Notes under the pieces: generated by a model
Told to the model about the DNA's origin: nothing
Databases searched by the model: none
Seen by the model: the letters and a program-made list of their open reading frames with translations, nothing else
Part shown: positions 11,475 to 23,150 of the stretch, one piece after another
Layout of the letters: each line of letters opens with the position of its first letter
Position numbering within the stretch: the stretch's first letter is position 1
From: Apodemus sylvaticus
Lineage: Eukaryota; Chordata; Mammalia; Rodentia; Muridae
NCBI RefSeq assembly: GCF_947179515.1
Contig: NC_067480.1
Coordinates: forward strand, 11,792,201 to 11,856,200
DNA: 64,000 nt
Reading direction: 5' to 3'
Position numbers and translations under genes: made by a program

Positions 11475-11840
11475 ACCAAGCTGTGGGCTGCTGCCTGCAT
11501 CTAGGAACTGGGAGAACAGCAGTTCCTCTGAAGGCCAGCCTGACATGGGTACTCTGCCCTGTGGAGAAAGCGGAGTCACCATCTTTGTCCCCAGCCAGAC
11601 AAGACAGGCCACTCCAGGTACTGAGCTATCTGGAGTGTAAGACCTCATGGGATGCAGACAATTGAGCTGCTGGCTGCCGCCTGTGTCCAGGAACTGGGAG
11701 AGCAGTGGTTCCTCTGTGTGCCAGCCAGGCATGGGGCCGGTGCCCTGAGGGATCCCCACTGCCATCCTCGCTCTCTGACAGAGCAGACAGGCAGTACCAG
11801 GTTCAGTCCACAGAGGCAACCCAAGCATAACATTGCTTGG
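11471..11840 (+). promoter_or_regulatory. L1 5' UTR: two tandem monomers (period 186 bp)
   Basis: The block AGGAACTGGGAGA occurs at 11503 and again at 11689, giving a 186-bp period, with matching flanks (GCTGCTGCCTG / GCTGGCTGCCGCCTG upstream and GCCAGCC downstream). Murine L1 5' UTRs are built of such promoter-bearing monomers, so this is the likely Pol II promoter. The second unit fades near 11815 into a unique leader that reaches ORF1 at 12007. G+C is much higher than in the flanks. Confidence 0.75.
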
Positions 11841-12006
11841 GGCAGGATAAACCAGGGCTCCAATGGCACCCAAGAGGAGGGCAGCACATCAGCAATCTGT
11901 GACAGGGGAAACCCAGCCATCCAGTGTTGTAGAATTAGCCTTATAGGCTCAAAGGAGGTTGAAGCGCCAGCCAGTGATTAGACCAACTAACACCAGTGAG
12001 AACTAG

Positions 12007-13231
12007 ATGGCAAAAGGCAAACATAGGAACATTACTAACAGAAATCAAGGCAATATGGCAGCATCTGAACTCAATTCTCCATTAACAGCAAGTCCAGGAT
12101 ACCCCAAAACACCAGAAAAATGAGATTTAGATGTAAAAACACTGGTCATGATGCTGTTACAGGAACACATGAAGGACATAAATAAATCTCTTAGAGAAAT
12201 TCAGGAGGAAACGAATAAAAAGTTAGAAGCCCTTACAACGGAAACACAAAAATCATTTAAAGAAATTCAGGAGAATATGGGTCAAAAGATAGAAGCCAAT
12301 AAGGAGAAAATGCAAAAATCATTTAAAGAAATACAGGAGAAGTTTGGTAAAAAGGCTGAGATCACGAAGGAGGAAACACAGAAATCTCTTAAAGAATTAC
12401 AAGAAAACACAAACAAGCAAGTGAAGGAGCTGAGAAAAACCATCCAGGATCTAAAAACAGAAGTAGAAACAACTAAGAAATCAGAAAGGGAGACAACTAT
12501 GGAGATAGAAAACCTTGGGAAGAAATCAGGGGACATAGATGCAAGTATCAACAACAGAATACAAGAGATAGAAAGAATCTTAGATGTCGAAGATACCATA
12601 GAAACCATGGACTCAACAGTCAAAGAAAATGCAAAATGCAAAAAGCTTGTAACCCAAAATATCCAGGGAATCCAGGACACAATGAAAAGGCCAAACCTAA
12701 GGATCATAGGCATAGATGAGAGTAAAGATTTACAACTTAAAGGGCCAGCAAATATCTTCAATAAAATTATGGAAGAAAACTTCCCTAACCTAAAGAGAGA
12801 GATGCCCATGAATATACAAGAAGCCTACAGAACTCCAAACTGACTGGACCAGAAGAGAAATACATCTCGTCACATAATAATCAAAACCCAAAATATACTA
12901 AACAAAGAAAGAATATTAAAGGCAGTAAGAGAAAAAAGGCCAAGAAACATATAAAGGAAGACCTATCAGAATCACACTAGACTTCTTACCAGAGACTATG
13001 AAAGCTAGAAGATCCTGGGCAGACCTCATGCAGACTCTAAGAGAACACAAATGCCATCCAAAACTGTTATATCCAGCAAAACTCTCAATCACCATAGATG
13101 GAGAAACCAAGATATTCCATGGCAAAACCAAGTTTAACCAATATCTTTCCACAAACCCAGCCCTACAAAGGATAATAGGAGGAAAACTCCAATGCAAGGA
13201 GGGAAACTACACCCTGGAAAAAGCAAGATAG
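12007..13231 (+). pseudogene. L1 ORF1 (RNA-binding protein), broken
   Basis: The native start is the ATG at 12007 (MAKGKH...), preceded by CACCAGTGAGAACTAG, which is identical upstream of ORF1 in the other long copy. A TGA at 12121-12123 stops it after 38 codons. The frame then stays open to a second TGA at 12841-12843, and an extra A in the A run near 12935 shifts the last third. Domains follow the family order: a coiled coil with repeated KSFKEIQEN-type heptad blocks (about residues 50-150), an RRM-like block (RPNLRIIGIDESKD...), and a C-terminal domain ending in LEKAR at 13231. An intact ORF1p forms trimers that coat L1 RNA; this copy cannot make it. Confidence 0.92.
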
Positions 13232-13292
13232 TAACCTTCCTTCATCAAACCCAAAAGAAGATAACCACTCAAATATAAAAATAACATCAAAA

Positions 13293-13820
13293 ATGACAGG
13301 AAGTAATAATCACTATTCCTTAATATCTCTTAACATCAATGGATTCAATTTCCCAATAAAAAGACATAGACTAACAGACTGGATACGTAAACAACACCCT
13401 ACATTTTGCTGCATACAGGAAACACACCTCAGTGTCAAAGACAAACACCATGTTAGAGTAAAAGGCTGGAATATGATTTTACAAGCAAATGGTCTCAGGA
13501 AAAAAGCTGGAGTAGCCACTCTAATATCAGATAAATTTGACTTTCAACCTAAAGTCATCAAAAGAGACACTGAGGGACACTTCTTGCTGGTCAAAGGAAA
13601 AATACATCAAGAAGAACTCTCAATCCTGAACATCAATGCTCCAAATGCAAAAGCACCCTCATTCATAAAAGAAACTTTACTAAAGCTCAAAGCACACATT
13701 GCACCTAACACAATAATTGTGGGTGACTTCAACACTCCACTCTCCACAATGGACCAATCAAGAAAACAGAAACTAAACAGGGACACAGTGAAACTAATTG
13801 AAGCTTTGGACCAATTAGAG

Positions 13821-13873
<53 letters not shown>

Positions 13874-16800
13874 ACATTTCATCCTAAAGCAAAAGAATAT
13901 ACCTTTTTCTCAGCACCTCATGGGACCTTCTCCAAAATCGATCATATAATTGGTCACAAGACAGATTTCAACAAATATAAGAAGATCGAAATAATCCCAT
14001 GCCTCCTATCAGATCACTATGGAGTAAAAGTAGTCTTCAATAGCAACAACATCAACAGAAAGCCCACATACACATGGAAATGGAACAATACTCTACTCAA
14101 TGATACCTTGGTCAAGGAAGAAATAAAAAAAGAAATCAAAGACTTTTTAGAATTTAATGAAAATGAAGACACAACATACCTAAATCTATGGGACACAATG
14201 AAAGCAGTGCTAAGAGGAAAACTCATAGCCCTGAGTGCCTCCAAAAAGAAAATGGAGGGAGCATACACTAGTGACTTAATGACACATCTGAAAGTCCTGG
14301 AACAAGAGGAAGCTAATTAACCCAGGAGGAGTAGAAGACAGGAAATCATCAAACTCAGGGCTGAAATCAATCAAGTAGAAACAAAGGGAATCATACAAAG
14401 AATCAACAAAACCAGGAGCTGGTTCTTTGAAAAAAAATCAACAAGATAGATAAGCCCTTAACTAGACTAACCAAGGGTCACAGAGACAGTATCCAGATTA
14501 ACAAAATTAGAAATGAAAGCGAGATATAACAACAGAAACAGAGGAAATTAAAAGAAATCATCATATCCTACTACAAAAGCCTATACTCAACACAACTAGA
14601 GAATCTGGAGGAAATGGATAGTTTTCTTGACAGATATCAAACACCAAAATTAAATCAGGATCAAATAGACCATCTAAACAGTCCCATAACCTCTAAAGAG
14701 ATGAAAGGGGACATAGAAAGTCTCCCAACCAAAAAAAGCACAGGACCAGATGGTTTTAGTGCAGAATTCTATCAGACCTTCAAAGAAGACCTAACACCAA
14801 TACTCTTCAACCTATTCCACAAACTAGAAACAGAAGGAACACTACCCAACTCGTTCTACAAAGCCACAATTACACTGATACCAAAACCACACAAATATCC
14901 AACAAAGAAAGAGAAATTCAGGCCAATTTACCTTATGAATATCGATGCATAAATATTTAATAAAATTCTTGCCAACCAAATCCAAGAACACATCACAATG
15001 ATCATCCACATGATCAAGTAGGCTTCATTCCAGGGATGCAGGGATGGTACAATATAAGGAAATCCATCAATGCAATCCACTACCTAAACAAACTCAAAGA
15101 AAAAAAAAACACATGATCATTTCATTAGATGCTGAAAAATCATTTGACAAAATTCAGCATACTTTCATGGTAAGTCTTGAGAAGAACAGGAATTCAAGGC
15201 CCATACCTAAACATAGTTAAAGCAATATACAGCAAACCGGTAGACAACATCAAACTTAATGGAGAGAAACTTGAAGCAATCCCACTGAAATCAGGGACTA
15301 GACAAGGTCGTCCTCGCTCTCCATATCTTTTCAATATAGTACTTGAGGTTCTCGCTAGAGCAATTAGACAACATAAGGACGTCAAAGGAATACAAATTGG
15401 AAAGGAAGAAATCAAAGTATCACTATTTGCAGATAGTATACTTAAGTGACCCAAAAACTCCACCAGAGAATTTCTACAGCTGATAAACAACTTCAGCAAA
15501 GTGACTGGTTATAAAATCAACTCAAGCAAATCAGTAGCGTTCCTATACTCAAAGAATAAACAGACTGAGAAAGAAGTTAGGGAAATGACACCCTTCACAA
15601 TAACCACAAACAATATAACGTATCTTTGTGTGACTCTAACCAAACATATAAAATATCTGAATGAGAATAACTTTAGGTCTCTGAAGAAGGAAATCGAAGA
15701 AGACCTCAGAAAGTGGAAAAATCTGCCATGCTCTTTGAATTGGCAGGATTAATATAGTTAAAATGGCCATCTTGTCAAAAGCAATATACAGATTCGATGC
15801 AATCCCCATCAAAATCCCAACTCAGTTCTTCACAGAGTTAGAAAAAGCAATTCTCAAATTCATCTGGAATAACAAAAAAACCCAGGATAGCTAGAACTAT
15901 TCTCAACAGTAAAAGATCTTCTGGGGGAATCAATATCCCAGACCTCAAGCAATACTACAGAGCAATAGTGTTAAAAACTGCATGGTATGGGCACAGCAAC
16001 AGACAAGTGGACCAATGGAATAGAATTGAAGACCCAGAAATGAATCCACACACCTATGGTCACTTGATCTTCGACAAAGGAGCAGAAAACATCCAGTGGA
16101 AAAAAATAGCCTTTTCAACAAATGGTGCTGTTTCAACTGGAGGTCAGCTTGCAGAAGATTGTGAATTGATCCATTCTTATCTCCTTGTATTAAGCTCAAC
16201 TCCAAGTGGATCAAGAACCTCCACGTAAAACCAGACACAGTGAAACTAATAGAAAAGAAACTGGGGAAGACCCTTGTGGACGTGGGCACAGGGGAAAATA
16301 GAACACCAATAGCTTATGCTCTAAGATCAAGAATTGACAAATGGGACCTCATAAAATTACAAAGTTTCTGTAAGGCAAAGGACACTGTCAAAAGGACAGA
16401 ACTGCAACCAACAAACTGGGAAAAGATCTTCACCAACCCTACATCTGATAGAGGGCTAATATCCAATATATACAAGGAACTCAAGTAGTTAGACCCCAGA
16501 AAACCAAACAACCCTATTAAAAATGGGGTGCAGATCTAAACAAAGAATTTTCACCTGAAGAAATTCAGATGGCTGAGAAGCACCTTACGAAATGCTCATC
16601 ATCATTAGTCATTAGTGAAATGCAAATCAAAACAACTGTATGATTTCACCTCACACCAGTCAGAATGGCTAAGGTTAAAAACTCAGGAGACAACAGGTGT
16701 TGGTGAGGATGTGGAGAAAGAGGAATAGTCCTCCACTGCTGGTGGGATTGCAAGAAAGTACAACCACTCTGGAAATCAGTCTGGAGGTTCCTCAGAAAAC

Positions 16801-17135
16801 TGGGCATGGCACTACAGGAGGACCCTTCTATACTACTCCTGGGTATATACCCAGAGGATTCCCCGGCATGCAATAAGGACACATGCTCCATTATGTTCAT
16901 ATCAATGTTATTTATAATAGCCAGAAGCTGGAAAGAACCCAGATATCCCTCAATGGAGCAATGGATTTAGAAAATGTGGTATATTTACACAATGGAATAC
17001 TACTCAGCAATTAAAAACAGTGAATTCATGAAATTTCTAGGTAAATGGTTGGAACTGGAAAATATCATCCTAAGTGAGGTAACCCAATCACAAAAGAATT
17101 CACATGGAATGCAATCACTGATAAGTGGATATTAA
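13293..17135 (+). pseudogene. L1 ORF2 (endonuclease and reverse transcriptase), broken
   Basis: ORF2 begins at ATG 13293 (MTGSNNHYSLISLNINGF). The endonuclease keeps N14, E43 (QETHL) and, after the microsatellite, the S-D-H catalytic block at about 14020. A TA repeat at 13824-13869 replaces the short TA run of the paralogue and breaks the frame. Later lesions include a TAA near 14318, a frameshift after 14430, a TAA near 14950 and further shifts across the RT. At the RT active site the sequence reads F-A-D-S with a small deletion instead of F-A-D-D (about 15425-15437). The C-terminal stop is at 17133-17135. Length agrees with an intact murine ORF2 (about 1,280 codons), but nothing functional can be made. 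Confidence 0.92.
13824..13869. repeat. (TA)n microsatellite inside L1 ORF2
   Basis: About 22 TA units lie where the other long L1 has only ACAGATATATATAG (40570-40583). The tract therefore expanded after or during insertion of this copy. Confidence 0.95.
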
Positions 17136-17569
17136 ATAGCCCAGAAGCTCTGAATACCCAAGAGACAAGTAGCATATCAAATGACTCCCATGAAGAAGTA
17201 AGGAGAGGGCCCTGATCCTGGAAAGGCCTGATCCAGCATTGTAGGGGAGTAACAGGACAGAGAAAAAGAAGGGAGGTGATTGGAGTATGGGTGCAGAGAA
17301 GGCTTGTGGGACATATGGGGAGGGGGGAACTGGGAAAGGGGAAAGCGTTTTGGGATGTAAACAAAGAATTTAGAAAATAAAAAATAAAAATAAATAAAAA
17401 AGAACTCTAAAACTGAGAATCTGATGGATCCCCACATCTCCTTCCATCCTTTCCAGTCTCCTAGCTTCAGAGCTTCCTGTCATCATAAGGAAATTCCATA
17501 TGCATTAACCTTTCATGGACAAAGTGCCTGGCTTTGTTAAGTTTTTAAGGGACCTTGGTCTGTGGCTAT

Positions 17570-18295
17570 CTTCTTTATTATTTTAGTTTAACATTTTTGA
17601 GAATTTCATACATGAATACTGTATTTACATCATTTCCAGTTCTTTCTATAATCCCTCTGGTTATCCCTATATCACTCCTACTCCTTTCCAAATTCATGAC
17701 CTACTCTTTAACTATTGTTAAATAAATATCAATGTATATACATATGTAAGGGTGTATATAAAAATAAGTGCATACATTTATACATTTGAAGTTTAAATGC
17801 AACAACTTATTGAGTTCATTTGATATTGCTTCTATGTGTATGTGTTTAGGTCTGGCCACCTAAAGTGAATAACCTATGGGGGATTGCCCCCGTGGAAGGT
17901 TGAATCTACCTCTCTCAGCCTCATTTATTGTCTGTAATTCTTAATTTTAGAGAGGGAATTGTGATTTACCCATCCATGCTGGGAGGTCAGCTGTTATTGT
18001 GCAGCTCTTGTTTATGTAGCCATATTGTTGATAATCTATGGTTGCAGGTACTGTGTCATATATAGAAGACTATCTTGAAGCAGACATTCTGGCCCTCTGG
18101 CTATGAAAATATTTTCACTCCTTCTTCCTTGATGTTCTCATGTCTTTTGGTACTATAATACACATATCCATTGGGCCAGGCAGCCTAGGAGCAGCTGCCC
18201 TCTTCATTTGACCATTTGGGGGAATTTTTGTAATGGTCTCTGTCTGTTGCTCACAGAGTCTTCTCTCTTGCACTCTTAGAGCTATACTTATCTCT
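17570..18295 (-). mobile_element. Old rodent L1 3'-UTR fragment
   Basis: The plus strand reads as the reverse complement of an older rodent L1 3' UTR: GAGAATTTCATACATG, a C/T-rich part, CCATGCTGGGAGGTCAGCTG, TGCAGCTCTTG..., and CCCTCTGGCTATG...CTTCCTTGATGTTCTCATG. Divergence is high. The subfamily is not named because I cannot align it. Confidence 0.6.
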
Positions 18296-18424
18296 AGGTG
18301 TATAAGGATAAGAATTTAGAAGGCAGTTATAATTTATATTGGCTTTGGAAATTGGCAGTACCAAACACTGAGCTGGAAAGTTGCAACGGAAACTCTGATA
18401 AATTATATAATAAAAAGTTTAAGA

Positions 18425-18492
18425 CACTAGCCAGGATGTTGCACATGCCCTTACCTCAAGCACTGAGGAGGCTGAGGTAAATAGATCATACT
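18425..18492 (+). mobile_element. B1-like SINE fragment
   Basis: AGCCAGGATGTTGCACATGC, then CTCAAGCACTGAGGAGGCTG, resembles the left part of B1 or proto-B1 (7SL-derived). It stops abruptly where old L1 ORF2 sequence starts. Confidence 0.5.
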
Positions 18493-18667
18493 TACCACTC
18501 TGTATAAAACTCAACTTCAAGTAGATCAAAGATATCAAAGTAAGGGCAGGTACACTGAATCTAATAGAAGATAAAATGTGGAGAGTCTTGGACTTGTTGG
18601 CACAGAAAGATATTCTGTATGGCAAATAACACCATCATTTGGATAAAGTGGCAGCCTACAGATTGAG

Positions 18668-18720
18668 AATATATATATATATATTCATATATATTCATAT
18701 ATACATATGTGTGTGTGTAC
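18668..18720. repeat. AT/TG-rich simple repeat
   Basis: ATAT units with TTCATATATA interruptions, followed by a short TG run, lie inside the old L1. Confidence 0.85.
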
Positions 18721-19681
18721 TAGCTATACATCTAATAGTTAATTTCCAAAATATACAAAGAATTTTTAAAATGTTAAAAAATGTTCATGAAGAGCACAAA
18801 TAACAATACAAAATGGATTACATTGTTATAAAATGTAAACAAACAAAAATATCAAAAAAAAGAAATTCAAATGGTTGAGATACAAAAGAATTTTCAATGT
18901 CCTTATTCATCAGGGATGACAATCAAAACTACTCTGAGATTTTTATCTAGTAACATTCAGACTATCCAAGATCAACAAAACAAATTTTAGCACATATGTG
19001 AGAGCTTATTGCCGGTGGCATTCCCATGATTACAGCCACCATGGAAATCATTGTGGCATTTCTTCAGAAAGATGGACATTGATCTCCTTCAAGATGTACC
19101 TATACCACTCTTGGGCATATACCCAATGGAAGTTTTATACTACAGAGACATTGACTCATTCATATTCCTAATTGCTTTATTCATATTAGTCAGAAATTAG
19201 AAACAAACTAGATACTCATCAACAGTATCTAAAGAAAATGTGTTATATTCACACATGAAATATTAGTTGTTAAAAGTGAAATCATGAAATAATCAGTTAA
19301 ATAGATTTAGCAAAATCACAAGTGTCACAGTTCGGACTGAGAAAGACAAATATGGTATATATTCACTTACATCTGGATGTCAGCTGTTAAGTCCTATAAG
19401 TTACCCATATAAGTCTTGATAAATAAGCAGGACATAACCTGTAGTTGGGTATACAATAAGGTGTAGTTGGGTATACAATAAGGGTCTAGTGGGTAGGGAG
19501 AGATCTACATAAGAAAGGGGGAGAAGATGTGGTATGGATAAAAGCAGGGCAGGAAAAGGAGGTCAAACAGGGAAGGGAGAGAGGAAGTGAAAGCATGAAA
19601 TCCAGTAAGGGACAGCTGAAATAAAGGGACATTTGGAGAGTTACAGGGAAGTCTAATACAGTAAAACTTTCCTTTGATAAA

Positions 19682-19732
19682 TAAATACATACATATATAC
19701 ATACATACATACATGCATGCATGCATACGTAA
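19682..19732. repeat. (CATA)n/(CATG)n microsatellite
   Basis: Tandem ACAT and ATGC tetramers at the point where ORF2-proximal sequence passes into the 3' UTR of the old L1. Confidence 0.9.
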
Positions 19733-20285
19733 AGGTGATCTAAATGATGTAATCAAAACTGATGGAGTCCCAGCTACACATCCCTTGTCACTAGATGAAG
19801 CTTCCATTACTGGAATTGTATTAAATCAAATCTAGGTTTGGGCCAAGGAGTTCCCAGAGGAACAGCTGTTCCTAGGCTGTTTTCAAGGCTATTGAGGACC
19901 CTCCACATATTAACAGTAAGGTCTTGAATGTGACACCTACACAACTCACTGGACATGGAGAAATAGAGATGGTACCTATCCTAGAGGCTTCATCTCTATG
20001 GATTAATATTCATGACACTTGAAGGTACTCTTCATGCTACTCAAGGAGAAAGACAAACCAACCTGGCTACATACGTTTGGTCTACAATAATGACCTACAC
20101 ACAGGATACACTGACATAATAGTGACACTAAACTAGTGGGTGTAATCAGCCAAATCTGACGTGAGTTACGGGCCACTCCGTGAGATGGAACCCATATTCA
20201 ATGCTATTTGGGTGGCCAAAAGCTTGAGACTGGACAGGTCAGGGATCCAGGTGAACATCACATACTAGTATTCAGATAAAACAAC

Positions 20286-20685
20286 TGTACTGGCTAGTTT
20301 TGTGTGTCAACTTGACACAGGCTGGAGTTATCACAGAGAAAGGAGCTTTAGTTGGGGAAGTTCCTCCATGAGATCCAGCTGTGGGGCATTTTCTCAATTA
20401 GTGATCAAGTGAGGAGGGCCCCTTGTGGGTGGTACTACCTTTGGGCTGGTGCTCTTGGGTTCTATAAGAGAGCAAGTTGAGCAAGCCAGGGGAAGCAAGC
20501 CAGTAAGAAACATTCCTCCATGGCCTCTGCATCAGCTCCTGCTTCCTGACCTGCTTGAGTTCCAGTCCTGACTTCCTTTAGTGATGAACTGCAGCATGGA
20601 AGTGTAAGCTCAATAAACCCTTTCCTCCCCAACTTGCTTCTTGGTCATGATGTTTGTGCAGGAATAGAAACCCTGACTAAGACAA
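20286..20685 (+). promoter_or_regulatory. 5' LTR of MT-type element A: promoter and polyadenylation signals
   Basis: A TATA-like CTATAAG lies at 20462-20468 and an AATAAA at 20612-20617, 150 bp downstream, with about 68 bp to the LTR end. That is the U3-R-U5 order. MT-group LTRs are known oocyte and early-embryo promoters in mouse; whether this one fires is not visible from sequence. Confidence 0.65.
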
Positions 20686-21855
20686 ATTGGTACCAGCATA
20701 GAGGTGTATTCCTGTAACAACCTGACCATGTTTTGGGGAGGACTGTGGAAGGACTTTGGAACTTTGAGCTAGAAAATCCATTAGAATATTAAGAGCTCAG
20801 TGGAAAGTTCTGTAGGAGCTTGGAAGACAATGTTAAGTACAGTGCAAAAGATGGAGGTCTGGCTCGTGAAATTTCAGAGGGAAGATTAAAGACTCTTACA
20901 GTGGCAATGTTTTGATTGTGAAGATTCTGTGGTTTTGGTTAGCTGGGGCTGAAGAATCAGCTGTGAGTAACAAGATACCAGAACCACTAAAGCAAACCTT
21001 TGTGTTACTGGGACTATTGATGCTGGTTATCTGGAGCTAAGAAATTAGTGGTGATTAAGAAGAGACCAGCATCACTGAGATGAAATCTTCTTGGAAGTGT
21101 TTTCTGAGAGCACAGAGAGGGTGCTCCAGAGATAGCCACAGTTGTATTTTGTGCTGTGGCTGGACTTGGTACTGTGTAAGAGTCACCCAGATGGTACTGG
21201 TTTCGAAGGCATGAAGGGGTCATGAAGAGCAGCTGAGGCTCTTGGCACAGTGAGAGGCCACGGAAGGCCATTGGCGAAGGTGCAGCCTCAGTTGCAATTG
21301 ATGGCCCAGGACTTGAAGGGGTCATGCATAGGAGCAGAGGCTTGTCACCCTGAAGAGAGCCTATGAGAGGCTATTGGTGAAGCCTAATTACAGTGGAAGA
21401 TAGTAGTGTTTTGGAGATGCCAGTACCATGTGATGACAACCAAGAACAGCATCAGCAGTGGAGTACAGGCAGCTGGAGCCTAGAAGACAAGCTGTGTGCT
21501 ACAAAGGGGAGAGCTGGAGAAGTGACCCAAGCCCTTGGAGGAGCCCAGAAGATTGTGAGTTGGATCCCAGACATTGAACTATTGGAGTTTGAGTTTTGCT
21601 TTTGGTTCTGACTGTGCCCTGATATGTTTACCTCTTGAAGGAAGAAAGTATTTTAGTGGAGACCACAGTTGAGAGAATTTGAATTTTTAAAAGACTTTGA
21701 ATTTTAAAGATATTGGACATTTAAAGGTGATTGAACTTTTAATATGTAAAGACTGTGGGACTTTTAAACTAATTTAGATCTTGGGGATGAATAAGAAAGT
21801 AAGGGTTGAGGCTTAATAGTGATGTGTTTGTGTGTCAAGTTGACAAGGGGTTAAT

Positions 21856-22444
21856 TGGACTGGCTAGTTTTGTGTGTCAACTTGACACAGGCTGGAGTTA
21901 TCACAGAGAAAGGAGCTTTAGTTGGGGAAGTGCCTCCATGAGATCCAGCTGTGGGGCATTTTCTCAATTAGTGATTAAGTTTAGAGGGACCCTTGTGGGT
22001 GGTACTACCTTTGGGCTGGTGCTCTTGGGTTCTATAAGAGAGCAAACTGAGCAAGCCAGGGGAAGCAAGTCAGGGAAAGCAAGCCAATAAGAAACATCCC
22101 TCCATGGCCTCTGCATCAGCTCCTGCTTCCTGACCTGCTTGAGTTCCAGTCCTGACTTCCTTTAGTGATGAACTGCAGCATGGAAGTGTAAGCTCAATAA
22201 ACCCTTTCCTCCCCAACTTGCTTCTTGGTCATGATGTTTGTGCAGGAATAGAAACCCTGACTAAGGGGGCTGGAGAGATGGCTCAGTGGGTAAGAACACC
22301 GACTGTTCTTCCAAAAGGTCATGAGTTCAAATCCTAGCACCCACATGGTGGCTCGCAACCATCCGAAAAGAGAAAAGACATCTGATGCTTTCTTCTGGTG
22401 TCTGAAGACAGTTACAGTGTACTCACATATAATAAATAAATAAA

Positions 22445-22480
<36 letters not shown>

Positions 22481-22497
22481 AACCCTGACTAAGACAA
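21856..22497 (+). promoter_or_regulatory. 3' LTR of MT-type element A, interrupted by a B2
   Basis: It carries the same CTATAAG (22032-22038) and AATAAA (22196-22201) as the 5' LTR. A 14-bp tandem duplication at 22056-22083 (two AAGCAAG-ending units) is absent from the 5' LTR. The B2 at 22266-22478 sits a few bases before the LTR end, downstream of the AATAAA. Confidence 0.7.
22266..22478 (+). mobile_element. B2 SINE, young, with perfect 15-bp target-site duplication
   Basis: The element runs from GGGGCTGGAGAGATGGCTCA to an uninterrupted A tail of about 30 bases. The A box (TGGCTCAGTGG) and B box (GAGTTCAAATCC) of the Pol III promoter are intact. The flanks are identical: GAAACCCTGACTAAG at 22251-22265 and 22479-22493. 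The long pure tail and perfect duplication mark a recent L1-mediated insertion into the LTR. Confidence 0.97.
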
Positions 22498-23071
22498 CAC
22501 CTAACAATAAATAACTCCTAATGACATTTTGCTCTACTCATTGAACTGCCTTTGCTTATCAAAGAAGCTTCCGCCTTCAGCAGATGGGAAAATATACAGA
22601 GATCTAGACCAGATGTGGAAAGTGCTCAGGTATAAAGCCTTGGAGAGCTCAGTTATAAAGGGGATGTCTCCATCACAGTCTTCCCTTCTGGGCTCAGGAA
22701 ACTCTGGACTAGAGGAGGCAGAAAGAATGTAGGAGCCAGAGGGCATGAAGGACAGTCTAGAGCTGAAAGGAGAAATGGATACAGGCCCCCACCCCTAACC
22801 TAGAATATATTTATAATTGATAGCCACTTGCAAATTAAAGATTACTTTTCTTTATGGGAGTTTTTTGGGGAAATACATCACTTTTACATGTAGGCCCCAT
22901 TCCCAGCAGAAGATACATGCCCAGCATAAAACCAATTCAAAGGGACTGTTGGAGGTTGTTTGCCTCCTAAGGGTAAGCCATATCTCTCCTCTATCTCCTT
23001 CCTCTCTTCCTCCCTATTTCCTTCTTTCTTTCTTATCTTCCTTCCATCTTTTCTTACTTTCTCCTTCCCCC

Positions 23072-23150
23072 TCTTCCTTCCTTCCTTCCTTCCTTCCTTC
23101 CTTCCTTCCTTCCTTCCTTCCTTCCTTCCTTCCTTCCTTCCTCCCTTCCT
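23072..23150. repeat. (CTTC)n microsatellite
   Basis: About 18 near-perfect CTTC units lie in the old L1 3' UTR, in a wider pyrimidine-rich stretch from 22985. Open frames here encode only S/L/P/F strings and are not genes. Confidence 0.97.

Larger units (their letters stand above)
11471..17398 (+). mobile_element. Near full-length L1, copy 1 (inactive)
   Basis: This is a 5.9-kb L1 in the usual order: two 5' UTR monomers, a non-monomeric leader, ORF1 (12007), a 61-bp spacer, ORF2 (13293), a 3' UTR from 17136 with G-rich tracts, and an AAATAAA-rich tail. It retains structure over its whole length, but ORF1 and ORF2 carry several stops and frameshifts and a TA microsatellite has grown inside ORF2. 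I did not find a clean target-site duplication; the 5' edge sits on a CA microsatellite. The 5' UTR differs completely from the copy at 38159, while the coding bodies are closely related. Confidence 0.93.
20286..22497 (+). mobile_element. Complete MT-type MaLR LTR element, copy A (non-autonomous)
   Basis: Two direct LTRs (20286-20685, 400 bp; 21856-22497, 414 bp once the B2 and its duplicated 15 bp are removed) flank an internal region of 1,170 bp. The LTRs start TGTACTGG/TGGACTGG and end CTAAGACAA. They differ by about 11 substitutions (~97% identity) and one 14-bp tandem duplication. The internal part opens with TGGTACCAG at 20688-20696, which pairs with the CTGGTACCA 3' end of a leucine tRNA: a plausible primer-binding site and the choice expected for ERVL-class elements. 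No gag, pol or env frame is visible; the longest open frame is 72 codons. It would depend on enzymes from elsewhere. I see no clean target-site duplication (ACAAC before, CACCT after). Confidence 0.85.

Noticed and set aside
12282..12809. 175-codon minus-strand open frame
   Set aside because: It is the complement of the low-complexity coiled coil of L1 ORF1; no independent evidence for coding.
20281..22498. ACAAC at 20281-20285 and 22494-22498 as target duplication of MT-type element A
   Set aside because: The right copy overlaps the last four bases of the LTR (GACAA end, fixed by copy B), so it cannot be a true flank.
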